Below are positions 7,290 through 10,922 of a DNA stretch of 10,922 nt, in pieces. The notes below the pieces were generated by a model. The model did not search any database. It saw nothing but the letters and a program-made list of their open reading frames with translations, and was not told where the DNA came from. How positions within the stretch are numbered: the first letter of the stretch is position 1; the number at the start of each line of letters is the position of its first letter. This DNA comes from Gammaproteobacteria bacterium (GTDB lineage: Bacteria > Pseudomonadota > Gammaproteobacteria > Xanthomonadales > Xanthomonadaceae). The stretch is taken from the NCBI GenBank assembly GCA_012510865.1, contig JAAZHF010000167.1, positions 1 to 10,922 of the forward strand. The letters run 5' to 3'. The translations under genes and the position numbers were made by a program.

Positions 7290-8290
7290 TCTTTGGGGTG
7301 CTCGTGAATTGTCTTGTTGGTCCCACGCCCTTCTTGATAGTAGATTGCCCTATCACCTATCAAATAGCCCGGACCACTTCGGTAGTCAGCATCAGAGAAA
7401 CTGTCTTGTGACTGACCCGGCCCTCTATCTCCTACACTGTATCTATGCCATCCTTGCAACTTCATATATGCATTGTCAATCGCATTTACCTTGAAGTTGT
7501 CTTTACCGTGGATATGAATGCTCGGCCCACCGCACCCAGACGGTTGAGCACATACCACGTGACTTCCTGATGTGTAAATTGGCACTATCCCGGACGGACA
7601 TGCGCGAGTGCAGTATTCATGTCCGCTCGAATCGCGCAGACGTCGCAATTCGTCACCCGCACGCACGACGAAATCCTCCTCCGATTCACCCTCTTTACGC
7701 TCACTACTACCTACTTGATTCGAGGGATAGCTGGATCCGGACTGACTCTTACCACTGCTCCCATTAACACTTGATCCCGAAGTGGTTGCTGCCGGCACCC
7801 CGCTGATCGCCATTCCTGCACCAGGGTGGCTTGCCATTGACCTGAGGTCCGTGCGCTGCCTCTCCTTTTCTTCTTTCTCCTGCCGCCCGTCCGGATCAAC
7901 AAATCGATAAGGATTGTTCGCTGCGTACTTGTAGCGATTGAACATCCCCACAGGGTTGCTTAACGCCGTCACCGGATCCACCGAGAGGAACCTTCCGATG
8001 TCCGGATTGTAATAGCGCTGCTGCATGTAATTCAGCCCCGTGGCCGCATCCAGCACATGCCCCGTGTATCCCGGTCCGTCCTGCAACGCCTTGTTCACCA
8101 CCTGCCCGTACGGCTCGTACTCGCTGCTTCCGATGAGCGTCTTCGCCGCATTCGTCACCGCCAGCGACGACCCCAGCGCGTCGGTGTGCTGGTACTTCAG
8201 CGTCTCCGTGCTTCCCGACAGCGGCCGCTCCCGGAAGGCCACCAGGCTGGGCGCCTGGACGACGGCCTGCCGGCAAGCGTGGGCCAGCAC
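7286..8290 (-). CDS. Orphan Rhs C-terminal toxin module 1 (Rhs core end + JAMM/DUF4329-like tip)
   Basis: The frame is 334 codons, but only the end of an Rhs protein (normally over 1300 residues) is present. Residues about 33-135 are Rhs-associated core: YQHTDALGSSLAVTN, EYEPYGQVVNK, GYTGHVLDAATGLNYMQQRY, YNPDIGRFLSVDPVTA, AANNPYRFVDPDGR. The variable tip follows, with a Lys/Glu then Ser/Gly-rich linker (136-205) and a compact end containing GPSIHIHGKD (His259, His261), DSFSDADY (Ser299, Asp302) and GYLIGDRAIYY. HxH followed by SxxD and GYL resembles DUF4329/JAB-type peptidase-like tips of polymorphic toxins, though the spacing is wide and the catalytic Glu is not assigned. The start is artificial: homology is lost near 8272, where the module abuts an unrelated HTH scrap. 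Orphan modules are usually silent until recombined into a full rhs gene. Confidence 0.75.
   Translation of the reverse strand: MLAHACRQAVVQAPSLVAFRERPLSGSTETLKYQHTDALGSSLAVTNAAKTLIGSSEYEPYGQVVNKALQDGPGYTGHVLDAATGLNYMQQRYYNPDIGRFLSVDPVTALSNPVGMFNRYKYAANNPYRFVDPDGRQEKEEKERQRTDLRSMASHPGAGMAISGVPAATTSGSSVNGSSGKSQSGSSYPSNQVGSSERKEGESEEDFVVRAGDELRRLRDSSGHEYCTRACPSGIVPIYTSGSHVVCAQPSGCGGPSIHIHGKDNFKVNAIDNAYMKLQGWHRYSVGDRGPGQSQDSFSDADYRSGPGYLIGDRAIYYQEGRGTNKTIHEHPKE
7891..8020. repeat. Rhs core direct repeat, copy 1
   Basis: This 130-base stretch encoding RYYNPDIGRFLSVDPVT to DPDG is homologous, at equal length, to 9594-9723, from CCGGATCAA to AATAGCGCTG on the plus strand. It is the shared sequence through which Rhs tips can recombine. 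Confidence 0.85.
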
Positions 8291-8400
8291 CGAAGCTGCA
8301 ACAGCAGCTGGAGCGAATCAGTCAGCTACCCAAGGCCAAGCAGAAGATGGTGAGCGAGGTGCTGGACTCGCTGTTGGCGAAAGCCGGACGCCAACCGTAA
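8281..8400 (+). pseudogene. C-terminal fragment of an XRE/HTH transcriptional regulator
   Basis: The plus-strand frame ending at TAA 8398-8400 reads GPAPKLQQQLERISQLPKAK, then QKMVSEVLDSLLAKAGRQP. This matches the helical tail that follows the DNA-binding domain in short xanthomonad XRE-type regulators (..LQ.RLEQI.QLP...Q.FV.E.LD..L). The helix-turn-helix part is absent: the frame runs leftward into antisense of the Rhs module at about 8275. It is a rearrangement scrap without expected function. Confidence 0.6.
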
Positions 8401-8503
8401 CGACCACAACCTCAACAACGACATGACCCGCAACGCGGGCCATGCGTTTCATGGCGAAACGCCATCCGCGCGGTTCGAGCCCCGCTCTACGCGAGTTCCA
8501 AGA
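8401..8503. other. Short intergenic stretch with overlapping small hairpins
   Basis: Between the HTH scrap and the lipoprotein stop there are three small perfect stems: CCCGC/GCGGG (8427-8431 with 8435-8439), GCGTTTC/GAAACGC (8444-8450 with 8456-8462) and the overlapping ATGGCG/CGCCAT (8451-8456 with 8460-8465). None is followed by a T run in either direction. No gene was seen. Confidence 0.4.
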
Positions 8504-9046
8504 TCAAAAGTCCGGGCATCTCTTGGCCAAAGATTGCTTCATCTGCTCGCGCCTGCCATTCAATGATCTCTGAACCAGTTCCGAGTCTGCATCACGTAGT
8601 GCCTCTTGCTCAAATTCATCAAGTCGAGAAAGCACCACCCTGGCCCAGTACTTTGATCTGCGGCAGCGATATGCATTTTCGGCCTCCGGCATCAATGCCA
8701 ATTCGTACGCAGCAGAAAGGCTCCCGTTTTGTGCCGAAACATCAGCCCAGAACTGGATTTGACAGGCATGCAATGGGTCGCGGGCGCCATCTCCTCCTAG
8801 TGAAAGCAATTGAGCAACTATCTCCCACGATGCACTTACATCACCGCTTATTGCCTGATCTGCCTTATCCAAGTCTAGCTGATCGAAAATGAAATACTTC
8901 TCACCGTAACTGACGCAATCGTATCTAGCAGAATCGTCAGCATCGCCATCACTTTGCATTTGTCCGCTCGAGTTAGTGCAAGCCAGCAGGCCAACGAAGC
9001 AGAACAGAGTAGTCGACACAAACTTCACTTGCTTCGCGGTTCTCAT
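8504..9046 (-). CDS. Lipoprotein, probable immunity protein of Rhs module 2
   Basis: The 180-residue protein has a lipoprotein signal: MRTAKQVKF, a hydrophobic stretch at residues 9-22 and the lipobox LLAC with Cys23 as lipidation site. Thr at +2 suggests outer-membrane sorting, facing the periplasm. The mature part is predicted mostly helical, with Ala-rich segments such as SASWEIVAQLLSLGG and NGSLSAAYELAL that look Sel1/TPR-like without a clean repeat. Four Cys lie in the mature part after the lipidated one (YDCVSY, HACQIQ, YRCRRS, KRCPDF), which would allow disulfides. ATG 9046 overlaps the module 2 stop (ATGA), with GAGAAG just upstream as ribosome-binding site. This coupling is typical of a toxin and its cognate immunity protein, and a periplasmic location suggests the toxin acts there or arrives through the periplasm. 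No specific family recognised. Confidence 0.75.
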   Translation of the reverse strand: MRTAKQVKFVSTTLFCFVGLLACTNSSGQMQSDGDADDSARYDCVSYGEKYFIFDQLDLDKADQAISGDVSASWEIVAQLLSLGGDGARDPLHACQIQFWADVSAQNGSLSAAYELALMPEAENAYRCRRSKYWARVVLSRLDEFEQEALRDADSELVQRSLNGRREQMKQSLAKRCPDF

Positions 9047-9756
9047 TTGATCTTCTCTTCTTTCCGTATGCGGGTACCAGTCTCTGGGGTGGCCTGACGC
9101 CCCCAGACAGACCCATCCGCTCTCATCGTGATGCTCGAATAGCTACGACTTATATTCCCGTCAGGCGTGTACACATTGAACGTCATCGCCTTCCCAGAAC
9201 CATCCCTTTCGGAGTTCGATGTATAGGTTATCGGCCCAGAAGTGTTGTTAGGCACTGTACGCACAAATCCTTCTGAAGCCATTACCGGAACGCCCAACTG
9301 CCTAGCAGCATCGATGGCTAGACCACCAACTGAACACTGCCCGAGAAAAACGCCCCTATCATTCTTGGCGTCAAAACCTCCGAGCCTAATTTCTTCAACC
9401 AAGCGATTGACCGTCAGACGTTCTCCCGTGAAGATTTTGTCCGACATACGATCATCACGGAACTTTAGATCCGGGTCGCCTGGGATAACGCCGGCGTGCC
9501 CCATCGCTGTAAACCATCCTGGAATATCAAAGCGGCGAGCTGTGACTGCAAGCCCTTCATCCCTCTGAAAAAATACGATGTCAGCCTGGCCATCCGGATC
9601 AATGAACTTATACGGATTGTTGGCGGCGTATCGATACCGGTTAAACCCGGCAACAGGATTGCTATAGGCCGTCACTGGATCAACGGATAAGAACCTTCCG
9701 ATCTGTGGGTCGTAATAGCGCTGAACACTCTGACCCGACGCGGGTTCCGCTTCCAA
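9043..9756 (-). CDS. Orphan Rhs C-terminal toxin module 2 (Rhs core end + clan CD peptidase-like tip)
   Basis: The frame is 237 codons from a TTG, probably not a true start. Residues about 13-56 are the last part of the Rhs core: RYYDPQIGRFLSVDPVTAYS, AGFNRYRYAANNPYKFIDPDG. The tip begins QADIVFFQRDEGLAVTARRF. It contains AMGHAGVIPGD (His87) and, after LTVNRLVEEI, GVFLGQCSVGG (Cys141) followed by AARQLGVPVMASEGFV. A Gly-His loop, a hydrophobic strand ending in Cys-x-x-Gly and an LGxPVxA segment is the arrangement I associate with caspase/CPD-like clan CD cysteine peptidase domains in polymorphic toxins; this is a pattern match, not a search result. Core homology stops at about 9723. The stop overlaps the lipoprotein start, so toxin and immunity gene move together. 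Without an rhs N-terminus it is expected to be a silent cassette. Confidence 0.72.
   Translation of the reverse strand: MEAEPASGQSVQRYYDPQIGRFLSVDPVTAYSNPVAGFNRYRYAANNPYKFIDPDGQADIVFFQRDEGLAVTARRFDIPGWFTAMGHAGVIPGDPDLKFRDDRMSDKIFTGERLTVNRLVEEIRLGGFDAKNDRGVFLGQCSVGGLAIDAARQLGVPVMASEGFVRTVPNNTSGPITYTSNSERDGSGKAMTFNVYTPDGNISRSYSSITMRADGSVWGRQATPETGTRIRKEEKIK
9594..9723. repeat. Rhs core direct repeat, copy 2
   Basis: This is the second 130-base copy of the Rhs core end (see 7891-8020), same orientation and length, diverged at scattered positions. Homology to the Rhs core ends at 9723 on the upstream side, which marks the module border. Confidence 0.85.
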
Positions 9757-10279
9757 CTGCGATCAACCCTAGACGCGGTGCGGCCTGCAGCGGAAAACGC
9801 CCTTGAAGCACCTCCTGCCATCCGGCCAAAAATCCCTTGATGCCCTTTTTCGCCCCCACAGGCGCGCAGGTCAAGCGCCCTGGCTCCGGATCGGCAAGCA
9901 GATCTCCGCGTCCCGATTGGCCGGTTCGGCTTCAGCCGGGATCGCTCGTCGGCTCCGGCGACCACCAGGTCCGCAGGAAAAAGGGGCGGCGCCGAACGGG
10001 GTGTCGGGGCAGCGCCCCGACGATGTCGCTTCGGGGATGACCAAGGTGCCGCGATCGCGCCCAGGGCGACGTCGCCGGCCGGCGTCGATCACTTCCTCCC
10101 TGCTGACCGGCGCGTGGCCGATCACTGGCCGAAGCGATGGAAGGCACTCCACGCGCAACCCACGGTGCAGCCGAAGGCGGCGCGACGCGTAGCGGCGCGC
10201 ACACCATGCCGTGGTTGGGTGTGCGCAGCACACGCTGCCACGCCTACTGTTGGTTGATGTGGCTCTTCCGGGGGCGCAA
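9757..10279. other. Long region without a convincing gene; GC-rich, with small hairpins
   Basis: Frames are open here on both strands (for example 9803-10192 plus and 9871-10284 minus), but their products are Arg/Pro/Ala-rich and low in aromatic residues, without recognisable domains, as expected from GC-rich non-coding DNA. Two perfect stems are present: GTCGGGGC/GCCCCGAC (10003-10010 with 10014-10021) and GCGCACACC/GGTGTGCGC (10197-10205 with 10218-10226); neither is followed by a T run. The stretch lies between a displaced Rhs module and an attC-like site, so it may be an integron cassette without a gene, or junction debris. Confidence 0.4.
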
Positions 10280-10404
10280 GACATGAACGCTTGTTACGCG
10301 AAGCGCCGGGCTGGCGCGGCGCTTGCCTGCAAGCACACCCGGCTCACTGCAGCCACGCAAGCGCCGTGACAGCCCGGCGGTTTGCGTAACGCAGCGTTAT
10401 GTTC
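10280..10404. other. Probable integron attC recombination site
   Basis: A 125-base imperfect palindrome is built like attC. The outer arms (10280-10313 and 10370-10404) match at about 26 of 35 positions when one is reverse-complemented, in blocks: AACGCT opposite AGCGTT (R boxes), TTACGC opposite GCGTAA (L boxes) and CGCCGGGCTG opposite CAGCCCGGCG. The unpaired spacers between R and L boxes differ by one base. Inside, GGCGCTTGC pairs perfectly with GCAAGCGCC. The right end GCGTTATGT is close to the GTTRRRY core; the left end read on the minus strand is GCGTTCATG. Orientation is therefore uncertain. The length fits known attC sites (roughly 57-141 bases), and xanthomonads carry chromosomal integrons. 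Confidence 0.65.
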
Positions 10405-10525
10405 AGGCGGCCGCAGGCCGACTGACCCCCGATGGATGACGACCAGCGCGCTGCAACGTCAACCCCAAACTAGCGACAAGGCACTCAGAGATGCAGGCCT
10501 CGTGTGTTACCAATGGAGCGACTCA

Positions 10526-10922
10526 TCATCTCCCACCATCGATGCTCTCTCGTAGAAGATCGATGTCTGTGGCAACTTTTCGAGCAGAAGTTGAATCCCT
10601 GCACCCACCCACAATGTGTTGCGGGGCATAAGCAGCGTACCGAAACACCTTCGTGCCATTGAACACGGAAACATATACGGACGTTGCGTCAAGAATGGCA
10701 TCACAATCCGCGTCAACGATGATGTTGTCGTCGAATGAAGACAACACTCCACTCAGGACTGCTGCGTCAGGTGCATCAACATTTAGACGATCAGCTGCTT
10801 CCTCACGAACAACTTTTGTCCACGATCCTGCATCTTTGCAAAACAAGGTGGCATCAAACTGGTTGTCACCAATGTTGATGGACTGAACGACGATCCAACT
10901 ATCGCAACGCCCACTCTCCAAC
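10526..10922 (-). CDS. Unknown protein, 5' end outside window (possible integron cassette gene)
   Basis: The minus-strand frame is open from the right edge and ends at TGA 10528-10526, giving at least 131 residues. Readable segments are DSWIVVQSINIGDNQFDATL, REEAADRLNV, NIIVDADCDAI, TSVYVSVFNGTKVFRYAAYA and STSARKVATDIDLLRESIDG. Base composition is clearly less GC-rich than the arg and cysS genes and the residue mix is that of a normal soluble alpha/beta protein. No family recognised. It lies about 120 bases from the attC-like site, which would be downstream of it; this fits a gene-attC cassette read leftward, but no second attC is visible because the window ends. Confidence 0.6.
   Translation of the reverse strand, partial: LESGRCDSWIVVQSINIGDNQFDATLFCKDAGSWTKVVREEAADRLNVDAPDAAVLSGVLSSFDDNIIVDADCDAILDATSVYVSVFNGTKVFRYAAYAPQHIVGGCRDSTSARKVATDIDLLRESIDGGR

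Noticed and set aside
8465..8500. GGTTCGAGCCCCGC resembling a tRNA T-arm
   Set aside because: The T-stem bases do not pair properly, no anticodon or D-arm is present upstream, and there is no CCA-compatible acceptor stem.
9803..10192. 129-codon plus-strand frame starting MKHLLPSGQ
   Set aside because: Arg/Ser/Pro-rich, no domain, no ribosome-binding site seen; more likely non-coding GC-rich DNA, though conservation was not tested.
10280..10404. Palindrome as a simple rho-independent terminator
   Set aside because: No T run follows in either direction, and the arms are about 35 bases long with blocked mismatches as in attC.

Overview
The window looks like chromosome from a GC-rich gammaproteobacterium of the family Xanthomonadaceae (Lysobacter, Luteimonas or Pseudoxanthomonas type). 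Three things point there: an arginine cluster built on N-acetylornithine carbamoyltransferase, the enzyme that replaces ordinary ornithine carbamoyltransferase in xanthomonads; the dispersed TGTAGGAGCGGCT-type palindrome common in this family; and Rhs core sequences of xanthomonad type. No database search was possible, so the genus stays open.

Left part (1-3850, minus strand): an arginine biosynthesis operon transcribed right to left as argF' - argG - argE, with argE running off the left edge. Carbamoylation happens on N-acetylornithine, so ArgE is expected to deacetylate N-acetylcitrulline before ArgG makes argininosuccinate. Both spacers inside the operon hold a palindromic element with 21-bp tandem units between inverted arms. 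In front of argF' lies what reads as a classical attenuator: a 35-codon leader ORF with an Arg-Ala-Arg-Arg run, mutually exclusive hairpins overlapping its stop codon, and a strong intrinsic terminator about 25 bases before the argF' start. This is the most interesting regulatory signal in the window.

Middle (3855-6337): a small exported protein on the minus strand, then divergently cysS (cysteinyl-tRNA synthetase) and, 3 bases behind it, sufE (sulfur acceptor for Fe-S assembly). These are high-GC housekeeping genes.

Right part (6340-9756): an accessory region with visibly lower GC. It starts with a decayed IS3-family element directly after sufE. Two displaced ('orphan') Rhs C-terminal toxin modules follow, both on the minus strand. 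Each has the conserved end of the Rhs core, a different toxin domain, and an ATGA-overlapping downstream gene for an exported protein that is the likely immunity factor. Module 1 has a JAMM/DUF4329-like tip and a frameshifted partner. Module 2 has a Gly-His ... Cys arrangement resembling clan CD cysteine peptidases and an intact lipoprotein partner. A C-terminal scrap of an HTH regulator lies between them.

Far right (9757-10922): about 520 bases without a convincing gene, a roughly 125-base imperfect palindrome with the layout of an integron attC site, and a partial unknown gene that may be an integron cassette gene.
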